A program made the translations under genes and the position numbers. A stretch of 64,000 nt of DNA from Williamsia muralis (GTDB lineage Bacteria; Actinomycetota; Actinomycetes; Mycobacteriales; Mycobacteriaceae), in the NCBI RefSeq assembly GCF_002735905.1, contig NZ_PEBD01000010.1:682001-746000 (forward strand), written 5' to 3'. The notes beneath the pieces were generated by a model. That model had not been told where the DNA came from. It did not search any database and saw only the letters and a list, made by a program, of their open reading frames with translations. Below are positions 48,085-56,350 of this stretch, in pieces; the stretch's first letter is position 1, and each line of letters begins with the position of its first letter.

Positions 48085-49263
48085 ATGGGTCAGGTGCTCG
48101 ACCGGATCGAAGAACATGCCGAAGAAATCCGCGCTGCGGGCGTCGAAGGCGACGAGTTGATGCGCCTGCCGGATTCCTCCGCGCAGCGGTTGCGGGAGTC
48201 GGGAGTGATCCGTCTCCTGCAACCGGTCGAGCACGGCGGGCTGGCTGTCCATCCCCGCGAGTTCGCCGAGACGGTCATGGGCGTCGCGGCCATGGACGGG
48301 GCCGCGGGCTGGGTGTCCGGAATCGTCGGAGTGCACCCGTGGGAGTTGGCGTTCGCCGACCCCAAGGTGCAGGAAGAGATCTGGGGCGACGATCCCGACA
48401 CCTGGGTGGCCTCGCCCTATGCGCCGATGGGTGTGGCCAAGCCGGTCGACGGCGGGTACGTACTCAAAGGCCGTTGGTCGTTCTCGTCCGGCACCGACCA
48501 CTGCGATTGGATCGTCCTCGGGGCGATCGTGGGCGACGCAGACGGTAAGCCGGTGATGCCACCGACCATCCTGCACGTCTTCCTGCCGCGCGCCGACTAC
48601 ACCATCATCGACGACTCGTGGGATGTGGTGGGCCTGCGCGGCACCGGCTCGAAGGACGTGGTGGTCGATGGCGCCTTCATCCCGACCTACCGGACCCTCG
48701 ATTCGGCCGACGTGATGGACGGCAGTGCGCCGCGGGCGGCCGGTCGCACCGAGTCGACCTACCTGATGCCCTTCAGCTGCATGTTCCCCCTCGGCATCAC
48801 CTCCGCCGTGATCGGGATCGCCGAGGGCGCGTTGGCATGTCACATTGCGGCGCAACGCGATCGGGTGGCGATCACCGGCCAGAAGATCAAGGAGGACCCG
48901 TACGTCCTCTATGCAATCGGTGAATCGGCAGCCGAGATCGCGGCGTCGCGGGCCGCTCTGCTCGAGACGGTCGATCGCTTCTACGACAAGACCGAAGCGG
49001 GCAAAGAGATCTCGTTCGACGAGCGCGCCATCGGACGGCGCACCCAGGCCGCTGCCGCCTGGCGCGCAGTGCGAGCTGTCGATGAGATCTTCGCTCGGTC
49101 GGGCGGCGGCGCTCTGCACCGAAAGTTCCCCATGCAGAGGTTCTTTCGTGATGCGCACGCCGGACTCGCCCATGCCATCCACGTGCCGGGTTCGATCTTC
49201 CACGCGTCGGCGCTCACTCAGCTCGGCGGTGAGCCCCAGGGCATGATGCGCTCGATGATCTAG
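48085..49263 (+). CDS. HsaA-like flavin-dependent monooxygenase (acyl-CoA dehydrogenase fold)
   Basis: This 392-residue protein matches HsaA, the oxygenase part of 3-HSA monooxygenase in steroid breakdown, in length and motifs: LQPVEHGGLAVHP, GWVSGIVGVHPWELA, SSYAPMG-like SPYAPMGVAKPVDGGY, VVGLRGTGSKDVVVDG, and FFRDAHAGLAHA. It uses reduced flavin from a partner reductase (HsaB-like), absent here. The ATG at 48085 has GGAG at 5 nt. With no hsaBCD neighbours it is more likely a paralogue that acts on a related phenolic or steroid ring. KstR-type control supports a steroid role. Confidence 0.85.
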   Translation: MGQVLDRIEEHAEEIRAAGVEGDELMRLPDSSAQRLRESGVIRLLQPVEHGGLAVHPREFAETVMGVAAMDGAAGWVSGIVGVHPWELAFADPKVQEEIWGDDPDTWVASPYAPMGVAKPVDGGYVLKGRWSFSSGTDHCDWIVLGAIVGDADGKPVMPPTILHVFLPRADYTIIDDSWDVVGLRGTGSKDVVVDGAFIPTYRTLDSADVMDGSAPRAAGRTESTYLMPFSCMFPLGITSAVIGIAEGALACHIAAQRDRVAITGQKIKEDPYVLYAIGESAAEIAASRAALLETVDRFYDKTEAGKEISFDERAIGRRTQAAAAWRAVRAVDEIFARSGGGALHRKFPMQRFFRDAHAGLAHAIHVPGSIFHASALTQLGGEPQGMMRSMI

Positions 49264-49266
49264 CGC

Positions 49267-49767
49267 TCAGATGTCGCCCGAGTGCTTTCGGACGGCATTG
49301 ATCGATTTGACCAATGCCGCCGATTGCGCCTCGGTCATCCCCACGTCGCCGAAGACGTCCCGGTTGAGGGCGATGGTTGCCTCTTCGACTGTCGTGCGGC
49401 CTGATTCGGTGATCTCGACCAGAGTGGTGCGGCCGTCGGTGGGGTGCGGAACCCGCCTGACGAGACCGGATTCCTCGAGGCGACGGATCGCATGCGTCAC
49501 CGAGGTGACGTGTACCTGGAGCCGGTCGCTCGCCTTGGTGATGGGCAGTGCACCGCGGCGGCTGAAGGCCAGCAGCCGGAGGAGTTCGAACCGCGAGAAG
49601 CTCAGTTCCCAGGGCTTGAGTACCGATTCCACCCTCGCCAGCAAGATCTGGTGCACCCGCATCACCGAGGTCACCGCCTGCATACCGCCGGCCACATCAC
49701 CCCAGCCGGCGTTCTCCCAGTTCTTCCGGGCCTCGGCGATCGGGTCGGGTCTGACGTCGCTGGACAT
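49267..49767 (-). CDS. MarR family transcriptional regulator
   Basis: This 166-residue regulator has the MarR winged-helix pattern: LKPWELSFSRFELLRLLAFS, ITKASDRLQVHVTSVTHAIRRLEESGLVRR (in part), and the wing PHPTDGRTTLVEIT. The ATG at 49767 is preferred because upstream in-frame sequence has no family pattern. It is divergent from the AurF-like gene across a 142-nt gap, so control of that gene is likely. Ligand unknown. Confidence 0.9.
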   Translation of the reverse strand: MSSDVRPDPIAEARKNWENAGWGDVAGGMQAVTSVMRVHQILLARVESVLKPWELSFSRFELLRLLAFSRRGALPITKASDRLQVHVTSVTHAIRRLEESGLVRRVPHPTDGRTTLVEITESGRTTVEEATIALNRDVFGDVGMTEAQSAALVKSINAVRKHSGDI

Positions 49768-49852
49768 GCCCCCATTCAACAGCAGACGAGCGGGCGTTTT
49801 CGCGTCTCCGCATCGGTGGCGCCGTTGCCGCCGGTGCATGGCACAGTGATCA

Positions 49853-49881
49853 TTGACACATTCGAGACAGGGGCCTAGCGT
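49853..49881 (+). promoter_or_regulatory. Promoter of the AurF-like gene
   Basis: TTGACA (49853-49858) and TAGCGT (49876-49881) with a 17-nt spacer form a good sigma-70/SigA-type promoter. It lies 29 nt before the ATG at 49910, which has a strong GGAGG ribosome site. The divergent MarR gene is a candidate regulator. Confidence 0.65.
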
Positions 49882-49909
49882 CGGAATCACCTGAGAGCTA
49901 GGAGGCTCG

Positions 49910-50797
49910 ATGTCAGCACCAGCACGAGAAGCCATCGCGAACAGATTGCTGGCGGGTTCGGTCAAACGCTCGTATTCACCGATCGTCGACCTGGATTGGG
50001 ATGCCCCACTCGACCCGGCCAAGTACTTCCTCCCACCGCGGGTGTGCAGTCTCTACGGCACCGAACTGTGGAACGGACTCACCGAGGAGCAGCGAATCGA
50101 GGTCTCGCGTCAGGAGATGGCCAACATCCTCTCGGTCGGGATCTGGTTCGAGAACCTCCTGAATCGGGCTCTGCTGCAACGGCTCCTGTCCGAAGATCCC
50201 GCATCGGCGCAAACCCACTACGCGCTGACCGAGATGGGTGACGAATGCCGGCACATGGTGATGTTCGGGCGCGCCATCGAACGGAGCGGCGCCCGACCCT
50301 ACGGATTGCTGTGGTGGGAGCGGTTGATCATGACGATGCTGCCCTTCGCGATGCGGGGGTCGCTGTTATGGGTCGCGGCGCTGGTGGGAGAGGAGATCTT
50401 CGACGCCTTGCAGCGCGAGATGCTCGACGATCCCGAGTTGCAGCCGCTGGTGTCTCGCTTGATGCGAATCCATGTCACCGAGGAATCCCGCCACATCGGA
50501 TTCGCCCGTGACGCGGTGGTCCGTCGTCGCGCCGTACGAAGCCGCTGGGAAACATTCGTGGCGGCCAACCTGCATGGTCTCGCCGCACTGCGCTTCAAAT
50601 ATCTGTTCACCAACTCGGCGATGTACGCGCGAGCCGGCCTCGACCGGCAGGAGGCGACGGCCGCGGCCCGAAGCAATCCGAACTTCCAGCAGATGCAGAT
50701 CGTCGGGTTCTCGAGCCTGGCCGCTTTCCTCGAGGAGAACGGGCTCATGACGAGGTTCTCGCGCAGGCTGTGGCGCCGGGCCGGATTTCTCGAATGA
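49910..50797 (+). CDS. AurF-like diiron oxygenase
   Basis: This 295-residue helical protein has the ferritin-like diiron ligands: Glu69 or Glu81, Glu112-x-x-His115 in DECRHMVMFG, Glu161/Glu162 in GEEIFDAL, and Glu191-Glu192 with His195 in TEESRHIGFARDA. This fits the AurF/p-aminobenzoate N-oxygenase family, whose members oxidise aryl amines or other substrates. GGAGG precedes the ATG. It is coupled to a DUF4873 gene by an ATGA overlap. Substrate is unknown. Confidence 0.85.
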   Translation: MSAPAREAIANRLLAGSVKRSYSPIVDLDWDAPLDPAKYFLPPRVCSLYGTELWNGLTEEQRIEVSRQEMANILSVGIWFENLLNRALLQRLLSEDPASAQTHYALTEMGDECRHMVMFGRAIERSGARPYGLLWWERLIMTMLPFAMRGSLLWVAALVGEEIFDALQREMLDDPELQPLVSRLMRIHVTEESRHIGFARDAVVRRRAVRSRWETFVAANLHGLAALRFKYLFTNSAMYARAGLDRQEATAAARSNPNFQQMQIVGFSSLAAFLEENGLMTRFSRRLWRRAGFLE

Positions 50798-51546
50798 GTG
50801 CGCTGACGGTGGGGTTCGAGGGCAACGGACCCGTACTCGTTGCCGTCCGTGATCTGTTGCGGGCGTCGCGGTTGGAGATCGAGGTGGCCACAGACTCAGG
50901 CGGTGATCACCCTGCCGGCGTGGTGGTGACGTCGACGCCGGCCCCGGCAGGCATCTTCCTGGGGGTGGCGGATCCCCGGCAGCCCAACGTGTTCTACACG
51001 GGGGACGCAACAGCACCCGCGCGGCTGGCGGCCGGCTACATCGTCTCGGCGATCGAGGAGATCATCGTTGCGGGGGCCGTCGAGATGCGAGTTCGGGCAC
51101 CCATCGCCCGGTCGTGGGCCGGATACGCCGCGGCCAACCACGGCGGCGGACGAAAGCTGATCCGGAAGCTGAAGCGCTTCGACCCCGCGGACTACGACTA
51201 CCGGTCGGCGCACGACGACGAGGACATCTACGACGGCGCTGCCGTCATCGAGCACGACCTCGAGTCGGTCGCCTGCCGCATCCGGGTGGGCGGCTACTTC
51301 GACCCCCTCGACGGCCATTACCACTGGGCCGGAATCGCATTCGGCGAATCAGTCCGAGAGCTCAAAGACGCCCGCGCCCGCGACGTCCTCGTCGCCGTCG
51401 ACACACGCGACGGAGTCCCGGCCCGTCTCACCGAGATCACGCCTTGGGGCTCTGTGCGCATCGTGGGTGTCGGGCAGCCTCCCTACGCACTCGACGACGT
51501 CGAGGTCCTGCGCTCATCGCCCGAGCAACACAGCGTGGGCTCGTAG
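50794..51546 (+). CDS. DUF4873 domain protein
   Basis: This 250-residue protein starts with ATG at 50794, overlapping the diiron gene stop. The C-terminal half (about residues 145-245) has the DUF4873 pattern: YDGAAVIEHDLESVACRIRVGGYFDPLDGHYHWAGIAFG in part (GYFDPLDGHYHW). The N-terminal half is Ala/Val rich and may be the remnant of a Rossmann-type domain. It is likely a partner of the diiron protein. The DUF has no known function. Confidence 0.8.
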   Translation: MSALTVGFEGNGPVLVAVRDLLRASRLEIEVATDSGGDHPAGVVVTSTPAPAGIFLGVADPRQPNVFYTGDATAPARLAAGYIVSAIEEIIVAGAVEMRVRAPIARSWAGYAAANHGGGRKLIRKLKRFDPADYDYRSAHDDEDIYDGAAVIEHDLESVACRIRVGGYFDPLDGHYHWAGIAFGESVRELKDARARDVLVAVDTRDGVPARLTEITPWGSVRIVGVGQPPYALDDVEVLRSSPEQHSVGS

Positions 51547-51594
51547 ACTCGGACGCACGGGCGTCAAGCCGGGGTGTGAGGTCGAGGAGGAACC

Positions 51595-51792
51595 ATGGGC
51601 AGAGAGATTGACCCAGCCAGACGCAACGCCGTGAGGCAGACGGTCGCCGCCCATCCCGGACTGGTGGTGTTCGCACTCAGTCCGGCGATCGTGGTGTTCG
51701 GCGTCCTGTGGTTGCTGACGAACTTCTGGCTCGCACTCATCGTGGGGCTTGTCGTGGGAGGCGGCGCGGCCTGGACGCTGCTGCGCAGGTAG
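51595..51792 (+). CDS. Small two-helix membrane protein
   Basis: This 65-residue protein has a polar N-terminus (about 20 residues) and two hydrophobic segments (about 22-43 and 44-62), so it probably spans the membrane twice. A strong ribosome site (GAGGAGG) lies 4 nt before the ATG. It has no enzymatic motif. It is followed after 10 nt by the S4 gene. I do not recognise the family. Confidence 0.72.
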   Translation: MGREIDPARRNAVRQTVAAHPGLVVFALSPAIVVFGVLWLLTNFWLALIVGLVVGGGAAWTLLRR

Positions 51793-51802
51793 GGCCGGCG
51801 TC

Positions 51803-52171
51803 ATGGCTGAGCCCAGTACCCGCGTCGACAGCTGGATCTGGTCGGTCCGGCTGACCAAGACACGATCGGCGGCAGCGTCGGCATGCCGGGCGGGGCATGT
51901 CAGGGTGAACGGAACCACCGCCAAACCCGCGCAACACGTCGCCGTCGGGGACGAGGTTCGGGTTCGGGCAGCGGGACGTGAGCGCATCGTCGAGGTCACC
52001 AGAGTGGTGTCCAAACGTGTCGGACCGTCGGTGGCCGCCGAGTGCCTGATCGACCGCAGCCCTCCGCCACCGCCCAAGGAACTGTTGTCGGCGCTGCCGT
52101 TACGTGACCGCGGAGCCGGCAGGCCGACCAAGCGGGAACGGCGAGAGACCGACCGACTGCGCGGACGCTGA
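51803..52171 (+). CDS. S4-domain RNA-binding protein (Hsp15-like)
   Basis: This 122-residue basic protein has an N-terminal S4 domain (RVDSWIWSVRLTKTRSAAASACRAGHVRVNG, residues about 6-60, seen as RLTKTRSAAASACRAGHVRVNG) and a charged Pro/Arg-rich tail. Hsp15 family members bind free 50S ribosomal subunits with a stalled nascent chain. ATG 51803 is chosen over an upstream GTG inside the preceding gene. Confidence 0.88.
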   Translation: MAEPSTRVDSWIWSVRLTKTRSAAASACRAGHVRVNGTTAKPAQHVAVGDEVRVRAAGRERIVEVTRVVSKRVGPSVAAECLIDRSPPPPPKELLSALPLRDRGAGRPTKRERRETDRLRGR

Positions 52172-52240
52172 CGTCGCGTGGGTACAAGCGGCAGGCAGAC
52201 ACACGCCGACATCGGCGGCGGCATCTCTACACTGCAACCT

Positions 52241-52837
52241 GTGGACTCCAGGGGTGGCAAGCCGACCGGAACCGGTCTGAGACGAGGCCGAGCTCCGCTG
52301 CGCTACGTGGTGGTCCTGCTGGCGGCCGCCATGCTCGTGCTGACCGGTTGCTCCGACGGCGGTTCGAACGACGACAGCCCCACCACGGAGACCGAGAGCG
52401 CACCCGGCAAGGCCGGCGAGGGCCCCTTCTTCGGTGAATGCGGGGGAGTCACCACCGAGGACGTCGCGCGGGTGACCAAGGTCGCCGGCCTCACCAACAC
52501 GGTGAACAACCCGTCGGTGTGCGAGTGGGTCACCTCGCAAGACCAACTCGGACCGCAGTTCTCCTTCAACTGGTACCGGGGCAGCCCCATCGGGCGGGAA
52601 CGCGCCACCATTCAGTTGTCCCGCGATTCGGTCGAGGACATCACCATCGACGGTCACGGTGGCTTCATGGGATCGAGTAGCGGCATCTGCGAGATCGGTA
52701 TCGCTTTCGGGGCCGACTTCTTCGAATGGTCGATCTCTTACGGCCTGCCCGCAGACGGCCAGAGCAACCCGTCCGACGACGACATCTGCGCCGCCGCGAA
52801 GACCCTGTCCGCCCAATCGATCGAGAACGCGAAATGA
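52241..52837 (+). CDS. DUF3558 lipoprotein, copy 1 (LprB-like)
   Basis: This 198-residue lipoprotein has a signal with the lipobox VLTGC (Cys about residue 39 counted from GTG 52241). The mature part matches DUF3558: FFGECGGVTTEDVARVTKVAGL at the start, CEWVTSQDQLGPQFSFNWYRGSPIGRER in the middle, and a Cys-containing C-terminus. GTG 52241 is preferred to GTG 52178. Tandem DUF3558 lipoproteins are seen as LprB/LprC in M. tuberculosis. Function unknown; surface exposed. Confidence 0.8.
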   Translation: MDSRGGKPTGTGLRRGRAPLRYVVVLLAAAMLVLTGCSDGGSNDDSPTTETESAPGKAGEGPFFGECGGVTTEDVARVTKVAGLTNTVNNPSVCEWVTSQDQLGPQFSFNWYRGSPIGRERATIQLSRDSVEDITIDGHGGFMGSSSGICEIGIAFGADFFEWSISYGLPADGQSNPSDDDICAAAKTLSAQSIENAK

Positions 52838-53388
52838 GCCGCCGCAGAGTCGTTCCCCTGCTCCTGGCTCTGCTCGCAGTGGTCGCGTTGGCGGCCGGAT
52901 GCACCCGCGCGGTCGACGGTGACGCCACCTCGATCGGTGGCGGCGACGGCACGTCCGACGGCAACGTCGACACCGACCGGTTCGACGGCTTGATGTACGA
53001 GTGCGAGATGCTGACGCCGGAGGCCATCGGCAAGGCCGTCGGCGGGTCCCTTGCCGAACCCGGATTCTTCGGCGCGATCTGCCGCTGGGTGGTGGCCGGT
53101 CCGGTCATCACCGACGTCACCTTCAACTGGTTCGAGTGGGGCGACATCGAGGTCGAGAAGTCGACTGCAAAGGAGCTCGGTTACACCACCGAGAACATCA
53201 AGGTCGCCAGCGTGACGGCATTCACGCAGCGCAATCCGGCCCGTCCGGCCGCGTGCGGCGTGACCGCCCGTTCACCTGACCGCGGCGTCTACACCTGGTG
53301 GGTCGAGCCCCGCAGTTCCACACCGATCGGCGACCCCTGCGCGGCGCCGACCAAGCTCATGGAGCTGCTTCTCGGCGGCGGGCAGTAA
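52834..53388 (+). CDS. DUF3558 lipoprotein, copy 2 (LprC-like)
   Basis: This 184-residue lipoprotein overlaps the previous gene by 4 nt (ATGA). The signal ends LAAGC (Cys about residue 24). The mature part has paired cysteines (YECEML, GAICRWV, AACGVT, GDPCAAP), GxFGAICRW and FNWFEWGD, which match the DUF3558 pattern of copy 1. The two are probably made together and may form a surface complex. Confidence 0.85.
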   Translation: MSRRRVVPLLLALLAVVALAAGCTRAVDGDATSIGGGDGTSDGNVDTDRFDGLMYECEMLTPEAIGKAVGGSLAEPGFFGAICRWVVAGPVITDVTFNWFEWGDIEVEKSTAKELGYTTENIKVASVTAFTQRNPARPAACGVTARSPDRGVYTWWVEPRSSTPIGDPCAAPTKLMELLLGGGQ

Positions 53389-53403
53389 ACCCCGCAAAGC
53401 AGG

Positions 53404-54225
53404 TCAGGGTCGCTTGGTGACGGTGACCGTCGCAGCCACCTGGTCTTCGACGATCAGCCACATGCGCAGCTGATCGCCGACACGCTCTCGCCGGATGGTG
53501 ACCGTTGCCGCCGGTGTGACCGCCCGAAGATATTCGATGACGGCCCGGTGCGGGGCGTCCACGAGGTCGGGGTGGTCGAGGAGCTCGTCTTCGACCGCAG
53601 CCCAGTATGCGGCGTTGTTCAAGTGCTTGAACGGGTCGAAGTCGGTGGCGCGCAGGACATGTACGCGGTCGCTGTCCGATGCCTCCGGGACCGGCGCGGT
53701 GTTCATCGACTTCCACCGCAGCCGGTGCTCATCGGTGGTCTGACTGAGCATCTCGAAGGCTTCGTCGGTCAACCGTGTCGGCATGCCCTGGTCGTTGACG
53801 TTGATCCAGAACGCCTCGGTCTCGATCAGGCCGTCCTCGCGGGGCTCGGGATTGAAGCGGTTGGTCTCGTGGACCGATGTCACCCGCACGCGCATGTTGG
53901 TCCAACGGGTCGACAGAGCGCCGCACCACCGCTGCAGGGTCACGTTGCCCGGCCACGACACGGGGCGGATCACGTCGATGACGGTGCGCCGCACGATCCA
54001 ATAGGGGTCGCTGGTGTGAAAGGCCGTCGCCTCGATGTTGTCGTTGGCGATGTCCTGCAGGTAGCGGCTCAGGCCATCGAGGCGCAGGCGCATCTCCTGG
54101 TCGACATCACCGGTTCGCACCCGGTAGTTCGACTCGAAGTAGCTCGCGCCTTCCTTGCGTTCCGGTAGATCTACCGGATTCATCGCGACGTCGGTCGGAT
54201 CGATGGTCGATTTCTCTGGGCTCAC
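53404..54225 (-). CDS. Acyl-[acyl-carrier-protein] thioesterase
   Basis: This 273-residue protein has two hot-dog halves as in FatA/FatB-type thioesterases: YRVRTGDVDQEMRLRLDGLSRYLQD and later FDPFKHLNNAAYWAAVEDEL, with HLNNAAYW carrying the usual active-site Asn/His region. GTG 54225 has GAAGGGAA at 6 nt and gives the usual length; ATG 54183 and ATG 54312 are alternatives. It releases fatty acids from the carrier protein. It is convergent with the DUF3558 pair. Confidence 0.85.
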   Translation of the reverse strand: MSPEKSTIDPTDVAMNPVDLPERKEGASYFESNYRVRTGDVDQEMRLRLDGLSRYLQDIANDNIEATAFHTSDPYWIVRRTVIDVIRPVSWPGNVTLQRWCGALSTRWTNMRVRVTSVHETNRFNPEPREDGLIETEAFWINVNDQGMPTRLTDEAFEMLSQTTDEHRLRWKSMNTAPVPEASDSDRVHVLRATDFDPFKHLNNAAYWAAVEDELLDHPDLVDAPHRAVIEYLRAVTPAATVTIRRERVGDQLRMWLIVEDQVAATVTVTKRP

Positions 54226-54455
54226 CGGGTTCCCTTCGGTTGGGACGATGTCCGCTGCGGGATGAGCCTCGGGCAGGACTCGATCCCAAAGGGGCAGCAT
54301 AGGTTGCTTCATCTGAAGCGGGGTTGGCACTACCGCCAATGGGACTGACGTCCTAAAGTGTCTCAGTCGGCGGCCTGAATTGTTGCCGCCTGTGAGCAGA
54401 GAACTACGCTTGCCTTCGGCGGGTATTGGCGGCTGAGGTAAATTCAAGTAAAAAT

Positions 54456-54469
54456 TGGAACACGTTCCA
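54456..54469. promoter_or_regulatory. KstR-type operator upstream of fprB
   Basis: TGGAACACGTTCCA fits TNNAACNNGTTNNA exactly and is a palindrome with 6-bp arms. It lies 39 nt before the fprB ATG in the divergent gap. The flanking sequence is AT-rich (AAATTCAAGTAAAAATTGG), as expected near a -10/-35 region. It suggests that fprB is induced with steroid catabolism. Confidence 0.8.
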
Positions 54470-54507
54470 TTTTCGGGGAACGCCGAGAGTACTGAGGTTG
54501 AAGGCGT

Positions 54508-56223
54508 ATGGCGCACGTGATCACGCAGCCTTGCTGCAACGATGCCAGTTGCATCAGTGTCTGCCCGGTGAACTGTATTCATCCGACACCGGATGAACCC
54601 GAGTTCGCCAGCGCGGAAATGTTGTACATCGATCCCGACACCTGCATCGACTGCGGTGCCTGCATCGATGAGTGCCCGGTGGAGGCGATCTTCCCCGACG
54701 ACTCGCTCGACGAGGGCCAAGAGCGTTACCTGCAGATCAATGCCGACTACTACACCGACCACGACGTGTCGGGTGGTCTGGTCGCACCCCGCAAGAAGCC
54801 CCCGCTGCCTGCAGGCAAGGAACTCCACGTCGCGATCGTGGGTGCAGGTCCCGCCGCGTTCTACGCCGCCGAAGAACTCGTGAAGCACTCGGCCATCAAG
54901 GTGGACATGTTCGACCGTCTGCCGACGCCGTACGGGCTCGTGCGCGCGGGTGTGGCGCCGGACCATCCGTCCACCAAGGGTGTGGAGAAGACGTTCGCGG
55001 CCACTGCCGCCAAGCGCACGTTTGAGTACTACCTCAACGTGGAGGTGGGCAAGCACCTCGACCACGATGAGCTCCTGGACCACTACGGTGCGGTCATCTA
55101 CGCCCATGGCGCATCCACGGACAAGCACCTCGGTATCGACGGTGAAGACCTGCCCGGATCCATCGCCGCCACCGACTTCGTGGCCTGGTACAACGGTCAC
55201 CCCGATCACGCGGACCGCGACTTCGACCTGTCGGCCGAGCGCGCGGTGATCGTCGGCAACGGCAACGTGGCGCTGGACGTCGCCCGGATCCTCCTCGATG
55301 ACCCCGACCGGCTGGCCAAGACGGACATCGCAGATCACGCGCTGGACAAGTTGCGCTCCAGCAACGTCCGCGAGGTCGTGCTGCTGGGAAGGCGCGGTAT
55401 CGCACAGGGCGCGTACACGAACTCCGAGTTCCTCGCGATGGGGGACATGCCCGGGGTCGACGTCATCATCGACCCCGACGAGCTCGTGCTGGATGCCGCA
55501 AGCCAGGAAGCCCGCGACGCCGGCACCCTCGATTCGACCATCGCAACAAAGGTGCGCATCGCCGAGGAGTTCGCGCAACGCACCCCGACCGACGGCAACA
55601 AGCGCGTGGTGTTCCGATACCTCGTCTCACCGGTGGCCATCGAAGGGTCGGACGGCGTCGAAACCGTCCGCTGTGTGCGCAACGAGTTCGTGAATGCGCC
55701 CGACGAAACTGCCGATCACGCGGGCCAATCACCCAGGCCTGCATCGGGACGTGTCGCGATCACGCCGACCGGAGAAGAGTTCGATTTGAAGGCCGGCATG
55801 GTGTTGCGCGCCATCGGCTACACCGGGCTGCCGCTGGACGGCCTGCCGTTCGACGGAGCCCAGGGTGTGGTTCCCAACGAGTCGGGCCGCGTGCTCGACG
55901 CCCGCGGTGGCAGTCCCGTGGAAGGTGTGTACGTCGCGGGCTGGATCAAGCGAGGCGCTACCGGTGGCATCGGCATGAACCGGATCTGCGGTCAGGAGAC
56001 GGCGTTGGCGGTGATCGCCGACTTCACCGAGGGCAGACTCTCCGAACCGGCCAAGTCGCGCGAGCAGATCCCGGATCTCATCGCCGAACGTGGCGCGGGC
56101 CGGGTGGACGGGTCGGGATGGAAGAAGATCGACCTCGCCGAACGGAGCGCGGGCAAGGAAGCCGGAAGGCGCCGGATCAAGTTCGTCAGTATCGAGGCGA
56201 TGGAATCGGCGGCAAGGGCCTAG
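54508..56223 (+). CDS. fprB: FprB: ferredoxin fused to NADPH-ferredoxin reductase
   Basis: This 571-residue fusion has an N-terminal bacterial ferredoxin (residues 1-70) with cluster ligands in CCNDASCISVCPVNC and CIDCGACIDECP, then an FprA-like reductase with FAD motif GAGPAAFYAAEE, YGLVRAGVAPDHP, the NADPH motif VGNGNVALDVARIL, and GWIKRGATGGIGMNR at the C-terminus. M. tuberculosis FprB has this fusion and length. It passes electrons from NADPH to ferredoxins, P450s or Rieske oxygenases such as KshA. A KstR-type operator precedes it. Confidence 0.95.
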   Translation: MAHVITQPCCNDASCISVCPVNCIHPTPDEPEFASAEMLYIDPDTCIDCGACIDECPVEAIFPDDSLDEGQERYLQINADYYTDHDVSGGLVAPRKKPPLPAGKELHVAIVGAGPAAFYAAEELVKHSAIKVDMFDRLPTPYGLVRAGVAPDHPSTKGVEKTFAATAAKRTFEYYLNVEVGKHLDHDELLDHYGAVIYAHGASTDKHLGIDGEDLPGSIAATDFVAWYNGHPDHADRDFDLSAERAVIVGNGNVALDVARILLDDPDRLAKTDIADHALDKLRSSNVREVVLLGRRGIAQGAYTNSEFLAMGDMPGVDVIIDPDELVLDAASQEARDAGTLDSTIATKVRIAEEFAQRTPTDGNKRVVFRYLVSPVAIEGSDGVETVRCVRNEFVNAPDETADHAGQSPRPASGRVAITPTGEEFDLKAGMVLRAIGYTGLPLDGLPFDGAQGVVPNESGRVLDARGGSPVEGVYVAGWIKRGATGGIGMNRICGQETALAVIADFTEGRLSEPAKSREQIPDLIAERGAGRVDGSGWKKIDLAERSAGKEAGRRRIKFVSIEAMESAARA

Positions 56224-56350
56224 TGGTCGCGGTCATGCGGCGCGGTCAGAGGACCGACGTCATCGGTGTGCCCCCTTTTTCGCCGGTGAGCGAAGCAGGT
56301 ACCGGGCAGCTAACGTTACGGCCAAGAATGGCCCGGTATGAAAGGTCCCA

